From Nemertoderma westbladi (taxonomy: Eukaryota > Xenacoelomorpha > Nemertodermatida > Nemertodermatidae): 62,000 nucleotides of DNA. Positions 22,801 through 37,800 of the stretch are shown here, piece after piece; the stretch's first letter is position 1, and every line of letters starts with the position of its first letter. The stretch spans positions 1 to 62,000 of the forward strand of contig JAUCBJ010005393.1 of assembly GCA_032718475.1 (NCBI GenBank), in the 5' to 3' direction. Under the pieces are notes generated by a model. That model did no database searches. It saw nothing but the letters and a program-made list of their open reading frames with translations, and was not told the origin of the DNA. The position numbers and the translations under genes were made by a program.

Positions 22801-25800
22801 TGTGCCTAATCCGGTACTGCATGTTAACAAGTGAACTAATAAACGTGATATAGAATATAATAAACCTTTCTATCCTTCAGGAATAGGGTAATTGTAGCTC
22901 GTCTCTGATTGGCCGTTACCATTACTTGGTAATATATTGAATAGCAATTATGTATGACTAATCGTTGCTTAGATGGTATAATGTCAGCAGCATTCCCTCC
23001 ATATGATGGCACTTATTATGTACTAGCTGCAGGTAGCCCTTCGGGCCGCCTACAGCTAAAGTAACACTAAAAACAATAAGTGACATTATACACCATGACC
23101 CGTAATATAGTGTCATTTTCTGAAGACACGGACCCCCCCCCCCCCCCCCCCAAATTTTTCTACAGATCTTTATCATATTGTTTGAAATTTGAAACAGAAC
23201 TAGTTCAACTCACCGTGGTTGTTACCATGAAGCCGGAATTTTCGATTTCGCCTTTAAATTTTATTTATAAGCGTTTTAAAAAAGTGTCTTTTGCGAAATC
23301 GCACCCTCTGTATCATTGCCATTCTTCACTTTAGTCGTAATTTTTTCACATCAATAGAAAGCTTGCGTTGGTAGGATTCCAAATATGTAGCAATATCTGA
23401 ATTTCATTGAGAAACAGCAGAGAAATAGGCATTCAAAGATTGCAAGAATTATCCATTTATTCTATTTAATAAATACAATATTAAAATTTAATAGGCTACT
23501 TAACACGAAATATACACGATTGTAGTGATTATGCAGTACATCACAAATAAAGAGAGTTCAAATTTAATTGAAATACAATATTATTCAGGGGAATGGTGTA
23601 ATATATAAATTATTCCAAAATAAAGTGGTAGGCCTAGAGTTAATTTGGGCGGTCTAAGTGAAGCAACGCAATTGCAATTCGCAGAAACGAGGCTGCAGCT
23701 GGTTCATCCTTAAAGAACACTGCTGCTGGGGAGCACATAGGTTTATTTGGCAGTAATTCACAGACGCTTAAGATGTGATCAAGATCCTGAACACTGTTGC
23801 CGCAAATGCAAATGCAAATGCGTTGCTCTCGAGGTACACGAGGACAGGACCAGCAGCGTCCTGTTTCTATTCGCAAATAGTGACAGCCAGTTCTAAAGCG
23901 AGATAACAATATACGGTCTCCTTCAGTACTGTAACACTATCATCTTCGTACAGCTGGGTTGGGTATTCGCAGAGAGGATTTACAGATTTGTATACATGTA
24001 ACTTTGGATTGGACTGATTGTCCACATTCAAAGTTTTATTGGTGTTTAAATTTTTAAAATTCGAGGACATTTTCACCTTTAGATCTGAAGCCGACGAGTA
24101 TTTGAAAAGTAAATCGTCGTAATGTATTTGGAACTTAAGCTGCGACCAAGAGAGATCATTCGCGCGATATCTGTAGTTGGGTCGCTGATAATGTTCTTTG
24201 TCATGTTGTTCCAGAAGTTGAATTGACGACGTAAAACCTCATTTTGTAGCGTTTCTTTACCAGATTCAGCATAAAGTATTTCATTTGGGCATGAATTGCG
24301 AAGTCCTAAGAGGTACTTTAACGATTTACGGTGTAAAGGTTCTAAGTTCTTAGAGATGTGTGGACCCCATGACTCACAACCATATAAAAGCGATGTGTCT
24401 ATTTCATGTGTTTTGAACATTGCTTTTGACCGCAAATAGAGCAAAATGATGCTTTTCTAGAAAGCATGTCAATATTAGCAGCTTTGGTGGAACAATGGGA
24501 TAAAATATCTGACTTGAGGCGACCGTGTGATGATATGGTAGCTCTCAGATATGTTACACTGTTGGTGTGTTTAAGTGTAAAGTTAGACAAAATTATATCA
24601 TCCTTGACTTGACCTTTCTTTGATATGAGGGGTTTATCAACATATAACTCATTTTTTTCGCATTTAAATTTAATTTATTTTTTAAATAAATAAATAAATA
24701 AATATATAAATAAATAAATAAATAAATTCATATCTGTTAGTGCTCACCAAGCATGTGTCATCAGCATGTAACAAGCAGTGTAAGGCACCTAAGATAGGGT
24801 CTGGGCTGCACCGATCCATTAGCCATTGAAAGATGTCATTGATTTAGAGAATAAACAAGATCACGGAGGACGGTGTTCTTTGTCTGATCCCTTATAGCGA
24901 ATTAACAGTATTAGATAAGCTTTGGCCAGCTCAAATTGCAAATGATGTGCAAGAGTGTAATGCACGAAGTGCACAAAACATTGTGGCTCCAATTCCTAGT
25001 TTAATTAGTTTTTGGAGTAGTTCGAAACGTGAAACTCGATCAAATACCTTTTCAATGTCGAAGAAAGCTATGTACAGTGGGACCCGTTTGCACTTACAGA
25101 TATCTATCAGGAGGCGCAACAGAAAAAGTTGATCAGCACAGCTGTTCCCTTTTTGAAAGGCTGATTGGAGCGGGTGAATAAATGCCCAGGTTCCGAGTCT
25201 TTTAGCTAGAATGCGGTCGTATATATTTGGCAAGTAGTTGCCCATTGTAATGCCGCGGTAGTTTCTAGGTAAACTGAGGTTACCTTTCTTTGGTAAGAAT
25301 GACAGGATAGCATCTGTTAAGTTACTAGTAAATAACCGGATAGAAAAATTGTATTGAACAATACTAAAAGAAATGGTATCAGAGTTGGGAAGAGTTTCCT
25401 TAGATTTGAGCCTGATATATCATACCCCCCTTTCTTTCAGGTTCCACCTTGGTGTAGTGGTTGCATTGAATTCACATCTCCTGTAGGTCGTGGGTTCGAT
25501 CCTCACATGTGCCAGGGCAGTTTTCGTTTCGGCACGAATGCTTTAAAGGGACCAGCCAGGGCGCATCTCTGCCTTGCATCCTTAAGTGGTAGCTAAATGA
25601 GTACTAGAGCTTCCTCTGGGGAGTAAAGTTCTGGGGGGACTGCACTGGAAATAAGTCGGCAGACTTTGTGCGTAATCCCTGGCCTAGTGGCCGAAGAAAA
25701 TTTACTTTTTTACTTTTACTTTTGATGCACTGTTACATGCTTCATGGATATCATCGAAGGTGAAATCATCATTCAATTGCGGAATATGAACCATAGAGTT

Positions 25801-28800
25801 TAAAGTAAATAAATCTGACTCATTATCTGGAAGCGCATAAAGGGATTCAACATGAGATTCAAAATCGGCCAATGATGGTGGATTAGCCACAGTTTTCTTG
25901 CTATTTATAGTACCCTTCCAATCAATTTTGTTCCACAACTCCTTGGAGTTGCTGGCATCAAGCAGTTCATTCCACTTCTTTCTTTTGTCACTATGGTAAT
26001 TTTTGATTATCAGGGAGTTGAGTTTCGAGCGTTTAGAAGTGAAATCAGTAATGGCATTGTCCATGTTGGTCTTTGTGGGATTATTGTTGGTACTTGTAAG
26101 TAGTTTTAAGTCATTAAATGCAGTTTCGCACTCCTTCATTAAATCATTGACACTGTAGGTTGAGTTACCTACTTGTTCAGTATGGTTCCTATTGTGTTTT
26201 ACTTTTCCAGTGTGACATGCGCTCAGTACAGCTGACCTTATCAGGCTTGCTTGATCAGAAGGCTGCATTAGGGCTAGATCTGCCATATTAATACTACCGA
26301 GTTCTGACGAGAGCGCTTGTACTGATAAGTCGTAATCTATTAGAAATTTGCAAGTCGGTGGTCGTCCACAAGTTATTTCAGAGTTGAGTTCTCGTGCATG
26401 AGTAAGTAAGAGATTAAGATTTATGGGGCAACTAGGCACTAATAATTTGATACATCTAGGTATATGATCGGACAAGACCAAGAGAGATCATTCGCGCGAT
26501 ATCTGTAGTTGGGTCGCTGATAATGTTCTTTGTCATGTTGTTCCAGAAGTTGAATTGACGACGTAAAACCTCATTTTGTAGCGTTTCTTTACCAGATTCA
26601 GCATAAAGTATTTCATTTGGGCATGAATTGCGAAGTCCTAAGAGGTACTTTAACGATTTACGGTGTAAAGGTTCTAAGTTCTTAGAGATGTGTGGACCCC
26701 ATGACTCACAACCATATAAAAGCGATGTGTCTATTTCATGTGTTTTGAACATTGCTTTTGACCGCAAATAGAGCAAAATGATGCTTTTCTAGAAAGCATG
26801 TCAATATTAGCAGCTTTGGTGGAACAATGGGATAAAATATCTGACTTGAGGCGACCGTGTGATGATATGGTAGCTCTCAGATATGTTACACTGTTGGTGT
26901 GTTTAAGTGTAAAGTTAGACAAAATTATATCATCCTTGACTTGACCTTTCTTTGATATGAGGGGTTTATCAACATATAACTCATTTTTTTCGCATTTAAA
27001 TTTAATTTATTTTTTAAATAAATAAATAAATAAATATATAAATAAATAAATAAATAAATTCATATCTGTTAGTGCTCACCAAGCATGTGTCATCAGCATG
27101 TAACAAGCAGTGTAAGGCACCTAAGATAGGGTCTGGGCTGCACCGATCCATTAGCCATTGAAAGATGTCATTGATTTAGAGAATAAACAAGATCACGGAG
27201 GACGGTGTTCTTTGTCTGATCCCTTATAGCGAATTAACAGTATTAGATAAGCTTTGGCCAGCTCAAATTGCAAATGATGTGCAAGAGTGTAATGCACGAA
27301 GTGCACAAAACATTGTGGCTCCAATTCCTAGTTTAATTAGTTTTTGGAGTAGTTCGAAACGTGAAACTCGATCAAATACCTTTTCAATGTCGAAGAAAGC
27401 TATGTACAGATGGACCCGTTTGCACTTACAGATATCTATCAGGAGGCGCAACAGAAAAAGTTGATCAGCACAGCTGTTCCCTTTTTGAAAGGCTGATTGG
27501 AGCGGGTGAATAAATGCCCAGGTTCCGAGTCTTTTAGCTAGAATGCGGTCGTATATATTTGGCAAGTAGTTGCCCATTGTAATGCCGCGGTAGTTTCTAG
27601 GTAAACTGAGGTTACCTTTCTTTGGTAAGAATGACAGGATAGCATCTGTTAAGTTACTAGTAAATAACCGGATAGAAAAATTGTATTGAACAATACTAAA
27701 AGAAATGGTATCAGAGTTGGGAAGAGTTTCCTTAGATTTGAGCCTGATATATCATACCCCCCTTTCTTTCAGGTTCCACCTTGGTGTAGTGGTTGCATTG
27801 AATTCACATCTCCTGTAGGTCGTGGGTTCGATCCTCACATGTGCCAGGGCAGTTTTCGTTTCGGCACGAATGCTTTAAAGGGACCAGCCAGGGCGCATCT
27901 CTGCCTTGCATCCTTAAGTGGTAGCTAAATGAGTACTAGAGCTTCCTCTGGGGAGTAAAGTTCTGGGGGGACTGCACTGGAAATAAGTCGGCAGACTTTG
28001 TGCGTAATCCCTGGCCTAGTGGCCGAAGAAAATTTACTTTTTTACTTTTACTTTTGATGCACTGTTACATGCTTCATGGATATCATCGAAGGTGAAATCA
28101 TCATTCAATTGCGGAATATGAACCATAGAGTTTAAAGTAAATAAATCTGACTCATTATCTGGAAGCGCATAAAGGGATTCAACATGAGATTCAAAATCGG
28201 CCAATGATGGTGGATTAGCCACAGTTTTCTTGCTATTTATAGTACCCTTCCAATCAATTTTGTTCCACAACTCCTTGGAGTTGCTGGCATCAAGCAGTTC
28301 ATTCCACTTCTTTCTTTTGTCACTATGGTAATTTTTGATAATCAGGGAGTTGAGTTTCGAGCGTTTAGAAGTGAAATCAGTAATGGCATTGTCCATGTTG
28401 GTCTTTGTGGGATTATTGTTGGTACTTGTAAGTAGTTTTAAGTCATTAAATGCAGTTTCGCACTCCTTCATTAAATCATTGACACTGTAGGTTGAGTTAC
28501 CTACTTGTTCAGTATGGTTCCTATTGTGTTTTACTTTTCCAGTGTGACATGCGCTCAGTACAGCTGACCTTATCAGGCTTGCTTGATCAGAAGGCTGCAT
28601 TAGGGCTAGATCTGCCATATTAATACTACCGAGTTCTGACGAGAGCGCTTGTACTGATAAGTCGTAATCTATTAGAAATTTGCAAGTCGGTGGTCGTCCA
28701 CAAGTTATTTCAGAGTTGAGTTCTCGTGCATGAGTAAGTAAGAGATTAAGATTTATGGGGCAACTAGGCACTGATAATTTGATACATCTAGGTATATGAT

Positions 28801-31800
28801 CGGACAAATAAAATCCACGGTCGTCGAAGGCAAAGTGCTCTACAAAAGGTAGTGATTGCTTATCAATTAACACTAAGTCAATTTGAGATTTTTTGGTTGA
28901 TTGTGTATGTGAACATTCCTGGAAAAGAATGGCAGCCATGCATCATGTGGTTTAGGGGCCCAATACCAAGCGAAGTCCAGATATCTCTTAGCGTAGACCC
29001 ATTCGTATTTGTTGAAAGATCTACATTGTCTGAGTACCGCCACCCTAAATCACCCAGAACTGTGCGGAAATTTCCCATTGGACTGTTGAGGTCACCACCA
29101 ATAACAGGGCACAAGCCGTTTTCTTGTGCGGTTGCAATGGCGGCTGCAAGATGTGCGAGGTTAAGTGGGTCAGTCTTCACAGACTTGCTCGGTAATAAAT
29201 ACGATCCAAAAATTATTAACTTGAGAGAGTAATCTAAGCGTAAAGAGACGTAACAATTAGTAAGTTCTAAGTCGAAAACATGATTTTGGAGGTCGTTATG
29301 TGCCAGTAAAATCAGTCCACAATCGAATCATGAGAGAGTATTTGGTGTAATATTAATGAATCCTTTTGGTAGTTCACAACCTGCTGTTTTGTGGCCTGTT
29401 TCAAATAAGAATATCAAATCATAATCGTTAAAACAGTTTACAAAGTTTTTTAATATTAGAGTAGTGCGGTTATTTATGTTCCAGAATAATACATTCAGTT
29501 TAAGTTGTTGTATACTTGGTGCTCATTTTAAAAAATCTGATTCGCCAGATTGAATTGATCTACTACCTGGTTGTTAACAAGTAGCTTACCTCCACGTATT
29601 TTAATATCGTTAGTTTTAGTTATTTGTTCTTCTCTAAGCTGCTTTGCCTTAGCTCGAAGCCGGTAATTTTCTTTAGCAGTGAGGGGTGGGTCGTCGAAGC
29701 TGAAGAACACCTTGACCAGGTTAGCATTTTCTTTAAGCTCGGATCGCTTTGAGAAACATGCAGCTTTTTCGGAGTTTGAGTTGAACTTCAGCAATACAGG
29801 TCAGTTACGATTAGCTACTTGAGTTTTTCCTAGCAGTGAGCAGCTATGTGGTTTCTCGGCAACTCCAATTGCTTGCAGAACAAGAGCAACCTTATCTTCA
29901 GTGGTGGATGCCGTCGCGTTGCCGATTCATAGAGGAGTGTCTTCTTCAAGCAAACCCCGAACTATCAGGTTGCAGGAGCGACGTTCCCTCGACACAGACT
30001 CAAAAAAATTTGCTGTTGTAATACAATGTTTTTGATTGACGCCTGATCATCTCGTAACAATTCAATTTCATCGTTTTTTATTTTCCTTTCATCGATAAGG
30101 TTTAGTTTGAACAATGATTTGAGAGCTCTAATTTTGGTATCTAGAATTGCTTTGAAATCAGCTAGTAAAGTGGGGTTTTGCTGTACAGTTGGTTGGTCAG
30201 CATCTAGTATAGCCTTTACTAGCTCGCCTTTGTTAACTTTGTGTAGTTGAGAGGTACTCATACATCGTAAATCAGTTTACGATTTCGCCATAATCGGGTA
30301 TCAGACTACTGTAGGCAGTACACAGTCAGACAGTACAGCAGTACTACTGTACTACTGGTAACAAGACATGGATCACTGCCCTGCCCTAACATTATTTGGT
30401 AGCGAGCCCTTTCCATTTAATTCCTTTATAGTCAATAATAATTGCTGTAAAATGGTTGATGTCTTATAGTGTGGCATATTGCATTCTGGGATGTCGAAGT
30501 GGACACAGAGTTAATCCCGTGACACCAGCTATAATTGTGAAAATTTCGTGCAGGTTGCGACGTTTACGAAGCTCGGCCTATAGTTTTGTGTTTTGGCAAA
30601 CACGTTTACCAATACTATAGGTGGAAAATCTTCGAAGAAATCGCGACCTTGGCGAAACTTTGTGATTTTTACCGAGGAAAAGTTCGTTGCCTTACTCGCT
30701 GATGCATACCGATACATATATTGTATGCTATCATGTCATTGTACAGAACTACACAAAATTCTAAAATCTATCCACCCAGCGCCTCGAGCACTAGAAAAGC
30801 AATGAACCGCAGTGTTATATTATGGGAAGAAAGTAAACCAACTTAAGCCGCATATTATAAGCAACTAAATTTAAAACATATGAAATGACCTAATTAAATT
30901 CTATATTTATTTTCACATGGGTTCATAGAGCCTTGTTTTTTATTCATCTGACATTGTACGGACCAATACATGCATGAATTTATCATAGTAAATAAATATA
31001 TACATTGCTGTATGAAGATTTTTTATTTTTTTAAATTTATCTTTATTAAGTGTTTTATAGCGCTTATTTCTGTCTTATAACCTGTACATATACTAATTCG
31101 TTCATTGTTTTGGTTAGATTTAGCCCTTCTGTAACCTGTGTTTTTGGTGAAAACCTGGTATTCTTCATCACATGGGGGTAGCTGCAAAGTGAAATATAAC
31201 ACGGCAGAAAGTCTGGTATTCTTCACATTGGCCGGAATATGTAATTTTTAATTATTATTAGATCTCAAGAATACAGGAATATGTAATTTTTCATTATTAG
31301 ATTCTTTTCACTTAAAATAATTTTACCAGAAGTTTGTTGTTGCATGGAATACAAATCTATTGTTTTATAATAAAGTTAAGTGATGGACTTATTCGATAGC
31401 TTATTATATATATATGAATGATATACAGCATCTTTTAAGTGATTCGTCAATGGATATAGACATTGCAAGAAAAAGGAGATGTTCTTGGTGAGATCGCACT
31501 TAGATAACCATTAGTCTGGCAGAATCCTCTACTAGCTACCCATTTCCATTGCTAAGGAATGCGACCTCATTCAGTTGCCTAGTATTTATTATTTTGGAAT
31601 TCATGTATTAGAACATTCTTTTAAATCTGAAAATCTGTGACTGTCTGATATTTATACGAATTTTTAATTACAGCCTGTATTGAAAAGGAGGACAAAATGA
31701 AAACTTGCTATGACATGGCACATGAAGGTAAATGTGAATTAGATCCAAAGAATATGTATGGAGATTGCCAAGAGTCTTGTGATAAATGTGATGATGGGAT

Positions 31801-34800
31801 TGGTAAGTCATGATTATTATTAAAGAATAACAAATTATTGGGAATACTTTTTTATTTCAATTAAACATACTATGGTAATATGGAAGATAACATAACGATG
31901 ATTAAAAAAAGTATATAAAAAGAACAAGTAATTATAGTTAAGCGATGATGGCTAATAGACAGGGTTGCAAAATAAGTAAAATTTGCTCCCACAGCACAAA
32001 AATTATGTGGTGCTCCACAAAGTTCACCACATATCCACGCAATTTTTTAATATATTACCGGTATATTAGGAAGTTATTTTTTATTTAGTTACATAAAAAT
32101 AACGTATTCCCAGATTTAACTGTGTAGTAATTGAAATAAGTTAACCACTGTCAGCACATTATTGGTCAGTGTTAGTGGATCCATTCCACTGAATATTCCC
32201 TACCATAAAATAGGGGGGGGGGGGGGGGGGGGGGGGGGGTGGGGGGGGCGATGTACAAAGTTGGCCAGCAAGGTAATCAAACATGGCATACCAGCAAAGG
32301 GATGATGCAATAGGGCAGGGCAAGCTGGACAGTGGACATACTTACAATCCACATAAGTGGGCTAGAGTCTAGCAAAGGCCTAAGGGAGGTAGATTTATAT
32401 GGTGATAAGTAGCCAATGGGCGGCCAGCATATATCGATTTTGGGTGTGTATCGATTGAAGGCCAGAGAAACGTGTCAGCCTACAGGCAATATATTTCCCC
32501 CTTTACATATTAACGGTCACTTAGATAGATATATAGATAGATTTATTTATACATTATGTAAAAACAATAACAAATACACCAAACAATGTACCGGTATAAA
32601 GGTATTGTCCAACATAACATATAGGATTACCCCTAAAGCTTTGCAGCTTATTTCCAAGGGGGTCCTTTATGTTACTTGGTTACAAATACAATATTACACT
32701 ACGCTAACCTAAAACCAATATAAAACGTAATTACACTATGTACATGTACAACTTTACCGAGAGCGTGACGATGTCCGACTCAACGATAAAGATGTAATGT
32801 ACAGAACAGTTTATTATAAAACGTAATTACAGTATAAATAGTAAATAATTAATAAACTAATAACTTACTGTAGGACTATTGTACCTATTTTTACATTGCA
32901 CACGGAGATGAGATTTAACTGCAGATTTAAAAGAATGTTGATTATTTAGGTTTTTAATTTCATTAGGCAGAGCGTTCCAATTTTTTATGCCGTTAAAAAA
33001 GAAAGTATCAGATTCAAAGGATTTACAATTCGTGAGGTAGAAGTTTGAAGCACTAGCTCTGGTACTGTAAGAGTGTGTATCGCGTACTCTGTTGAATTTT
33101 TGTTTTAGGTAATTGGGACATTTACCATTATACACTTTATGCACATGGTTAAGGCGTAGCTGCTTAACTCTACTATCTAAGTTAAGTAGTCCAGATTCAG
33201 AAAAGTCATCTGGAGTTAGGTGGTGCCTAGGTTTGTAGTCTTTAATAAATCGTACTACTTTATTCTGAGCTACTTGTAATTTACATTTAAGCTGTTTGGT
33301 TAAGCCTTCATACCAAGAAGAGCACGCATAGTCCATGTGACACTGTATTAAAGAAGAGCAAAGTAACTTGCGGGAGTCGGTGTTCAAACTATTTTTATTT
33401 CTGTATAGAAACCTAAGCCTACTGTTAACTTTCGAGAAAATATTTTTCACTGTACTTTCTCCTGATAAGCAGTTATCCAATGTGGCGCCTAAATATTTAA
33501 CTTCCTTTTTATTTTCAATCTTATGTCCATTACTAGTGACTTCAAACTTAGTTACCTTCTTTAACTTTCTTTTGGAACCAAACAAAATACTTTCAGTTTT
33601 ACCGTAGTGAATGGAAAGCTTATTATCAACCAACCACTCATTACAGGATTCTAGAACTGCACTTAACTTTTGGGAAATATGGATAGGATCTTTATGAGAG
33701 AAAATAAGAGCACTGTCGTCGGCATATAAAATGAGTTTAAAATCGGGATCTATACTACTTATCATATCATTTACATAGCATACAAAAAGCAGAGGAAATC
33801 TTATATTCTAAACTTATATTCTAAAACTTCGAAAACTTATATTCTAACTCAGTTGGCATTTATTCATGATGGACGATGAACAGTTTTCACAGTCAGCCGT
33901 AACTAAAAACTGATTATGCTGTGATCACATTTACCCTGTAACTATATTTTGACCTATTATACATTAACGATAAACGAACTATTATTTTACCGAGCTTTCG
34001 GGCGTCAGTATTCCCGAACGCGGCGACGCGGCGTAAACATCATCAGTCAACCCATCAGGTTCCCTTGCCAACCATTATCCCGTCACAGTCAGAGCTGATA
34101 GTGTCACTGGGTAAATCACTGGGTTAGACGTTCCTTCTGAACTATGGAAAACTGAATGGTTCTCATAGATGATTGTATAATAATAGTCTGATAAGTACCA
34201 CACATCCACTAGTTATCAAACTAATGCTACCAATGATATTGATAGAGCAAATACCTGATTATTAATATTAGTAAATATTGTTGCGGACAATATTATGCAC
34301 TGAAAGTTATAATGACACCAAAATTCTGTAATATACTAGATATACATACATTTATACAAAATGTTATGCATATACTACAATACATGCAGCACATACGAGC
34401 GTTAACCTATGCAACCAAAATTGGTCTGTTTAATAACTGGATGGGCACATTCTCAATGAACCGAACGAAGTGTGCCTTTTAAGGATGTTACATGCTAGGA
34501 TTTTAGGATGTTAATGCAACGTCATATTATACGGAAATATAAAATTAAAAAATTGAATTTTTTTTATAAAAGCAAATTTATTTATTGCAAAATAATATAT
34601 ATATTCATTAATGACATACTTACATAATTGTGTCCTAGGTCCATGTGTAGGAGTTCATTGCGGTGTCAATGCGAAATGCATTAATGGAATTTGTGAATGC
34701 AGCAATACGACAAAGCATGTAATGATGCGGAATGGAAACTGTTTTGAACATCGTAAGTAGAATGGAACTTTAGGTTCGGCAATATACGGTGTTCTAATTT

Positions 34801-37800
34801 CTAAAATCACATCCATCGGAACAGTATACAGCATATAGAGAATAAACATAGAATTTTATTTGATAATTTCAAGGTTGTTCGAGGCCTTTGAACTGGAATT
34901 TTGTATGATATATCTCTCAGTAAGATATACTTCGCAATATTCTATTGTACACCATATTGATTTACATTATTACAGCTTGTATTGAAAAGCCCGACAAAAA
35001 TAAAAATTGTTTTAAGATGGCTAGAAAAGGTAAATGCGAATCGAATCCGAATATGATGTATGGTATTTGCCAAGAGTCTTGCGACAAATGTGACGATGGT
35101 ATTGGTAAGTGATGTCAATTATTGTATTGTCGATATTATTTCTCTGTTCTTTATTTTTATATTATTTATCTAGTGAGAATAATATATACAATTAGTTTTG
35201 TCACTTAACCAAATGTGAGGGTGGGTGTCAGTGTGTTTGTATGCCAGAAACAATAATTGTCGAAATACATGAATAATAACATATCTATTAAAACATCGAA
35301 CAGCACATTATCCACCCTACGATCCTATCGGTCGATCCTACGATGTTCTGAATGTCAAAGATGCCGCTCGAGCAAGGCCGGCCAATGCATAATAGTAACA
35401 AGCCATAATATAATGATATCAATTCCACGAGATGGCTTCCTGTTATCTTGCATGAAGTACCAATCCTGCCTCTTTCCTGCTTGAAATTGTATATAAAAAT
35501 ATGAATTTTCACAATAACTTCCTTGTTTTTATATTTTGCGTCAATTCTAGCAATGTTACTACTAGTTTTACCTCCATGAGTCTCTTTAGGCTTCAGCCAA
35601 TCATATTCCAGAAGCCAAAAATTCAAATATAAAAACTGTTTTATGACATTTCTGAAAAAAATGAGTATAAGGCATTGACTTCTGGCACTAATGCCCCAAC
35701 AAAGATGTTTCGTGCACAATGTTATCACATGTTATGTGATTAAAAATATGCACAAGCCCTATTGATAGTTAGACAGGCTCTAAAAAGGTTTAGATGTTTA
35801 AATGTATCTTCTTATAGGTTCACATAATTGTACATCTTATGAGAGAGAGAATAAATGTTAACTGGCCTCATGTGATGTGTGTTTCACATAATCACATTCA
35901 CTGATAACATTACTTTTATTTTTTATTACTTATTATTTAAGAAAAAAAATAATTATATTAATAAGAATTAATATATTCTTCCATCAGTGTGTACTCAGAA
36001 CCACCACACTCACGATCATGGTAAATATAATCATTATGGTAAACATAATCACGATGGTAAACATAATCATGATGGTGAAGATGGCCATGATGGTAAAGAT
36101 GGTCATGATGGTAAACATAATCACGATGGTGAAGATGACGATGATGGTCATGATGGTAAACATAATGATGGTAAACATAATCGAGATGGTAAAGATAATC
36201 ATGATGGTAAACATAATCATGATGGTGAAGATGGCCATGATGGTAAAGATGGTCATGGTGGTAAACATAATGATGGTAAACATAATCGTGATGGTAAAGA
36301 TAATCATGATGATAAACATAATCACGATGGTAAACATAATCATGATGGTGAAGATGGCCATGATGGTAAAGATGGTCATGATGGTAAACATAATCACGAT
36401 GGTGAAGATGACGATGATGGTCATGATGGTAAACACAATGATGGTAAACATAATCGAGATGGTAAAGATAATCATGATGGTAAACATAATCATGATGGTG
36501 AAGATGGCCATGATGGTAAAGATGGTCATGGTGGTAAACGTAATGATGGTAAACATAATCGTGATGGTAAAGATAATCATGATGATAAACATAATCACGA
36601 TGGTAAACATAATCACGATGGTGAAGATGGCCATGATGGTAAAGATGGTCATGATGGTAAACATAATCACGATGGTGAAGATGACGATGATGGTCATGAT
36701 GGTAAACATAATGATGGTAAACATATTCGTAATGGTAAAGATAATCATGATGGTAAACATAATCGTGATGGTAAATATAATCATGATGGTAAAGATAATG
36801 ATGGTAAACATAATCGTGATGGTAAAGATAATCATGAAGATAAACATAATCACGATGGTGAAGATGACGATGATGGTCATGATGGTAAACATAATGATGG
36901 TAAACATAATCGTGATGGTAAACATAATCATGATGGTAAAGATGGCAATGATGGTAAACATAATCATGGTGGTAAAGATAATAGAGATGACATAGATAAA
37001 CGTGAAGGTAAACGTAAAAGTCATGGTAAAAATAATCACGATGGTAAACATAGTCGTGATGGTAAACATAATCGTGATGGTAAACATAATCAAGATGGAA
37101 AAGATGGCCATGATGGTAAAAATAATAATGATGGTAAAAATAATCGTGATGGTAAACGTAATCATGATGGTAAAGGTGGCCATGATGGTGAAAATAATAA
37201 TGATGGTATAAATAATGATGATGGTAAAGATGGCCATGACGGTAAAGATAGCCATGATGGTAAAGATGGTCATGATGGTAAAGATAATAATGATGGTAAA
37301 GATAATGGAAACGAAAATAATGATGGTAAAGATAATGATCATAGTAAAAATGGCAATAATGGTAAAGATGGCCATGATGGTAAAGATAATCATGGCAAAG
37401 ATGGTCATGATGGTAAATATAGTAATAATGGTAAAGATAATGATGATAGTAAAGATGGTCATGATGGTAAAGATAATGATGATGGTAAAGATAATAATGA
37501 TAGTAAAGATGGCCATGATGGTAAAGATGGTCACGATGGTAAACATAATCATGATGGTAAAGATAATAACGATGGTAAACATAATTATGATGGTAAACAT
37601 AGTCAAGATGGTAAAGATGGTCATGATAGTGAACATAATCATGATGGTAAACATAACCATCATGGTAAAAATAATCACGATGGTAAAGATAATCGTCATG
37701 GTAAACATAACCATCATGGTAAACATAATCATGATGGTGAAGATGGTCATGATGGTAAAAATTATCACGATGGTAAAGATAATCATCATGGTAAACATAA

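Larger units (their letters stand above)
24145..26476 (-). repeat. Tandem duplication unit 1 (2332 bases) inside the LINE
   Basis: From ACCAAGAGAGATCATTCGCG at 24145 to 26476. The same sequence restarts at 26477, and only a few single-base differences were noticed (for example near 25076, 25999 and 26440). It contains RT segments (24931-25245, 24079-24590), the SINE at 25441 and the endonuclease-to-RT linker (25702-26481). Confidence 0.9.
26477..28808 (-). repeat. Tandem duplication unit 2 (2332 bases) inside the LINE
   Basis: Second copy of 24145-26476, in direct orientation and abutting. At 28808 it runs on into the single-copy 5' part of the LINE, which shows that unit 2 is the original context on that side. 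Either a very recent duplication or an assembly duplication of allelic sequence. Confidence 0.9.
23640..30290 (-). mobile_element. APE-type LINE on the minus strand, with internal duplication and SINE insertions
   Basis: Reading leftwards from 30261: an ORF1-like protein, an endonuclease, a reverse transcriptase and a C-terminal finger region ending at 23640. The endonuclease and RT portions are present twice because of a 2332-base tandem duplication. All frames carry stops or shifts, so it is inactive. The 5' and 3' borders are not sharply defined. Confidence 0.75.

Noticed and set aside
35288-35728. 146-codon minus-strand open frame in the intron before the giant exon
   Set aside because: No family features, no conserved neighbours, composition like the intron.
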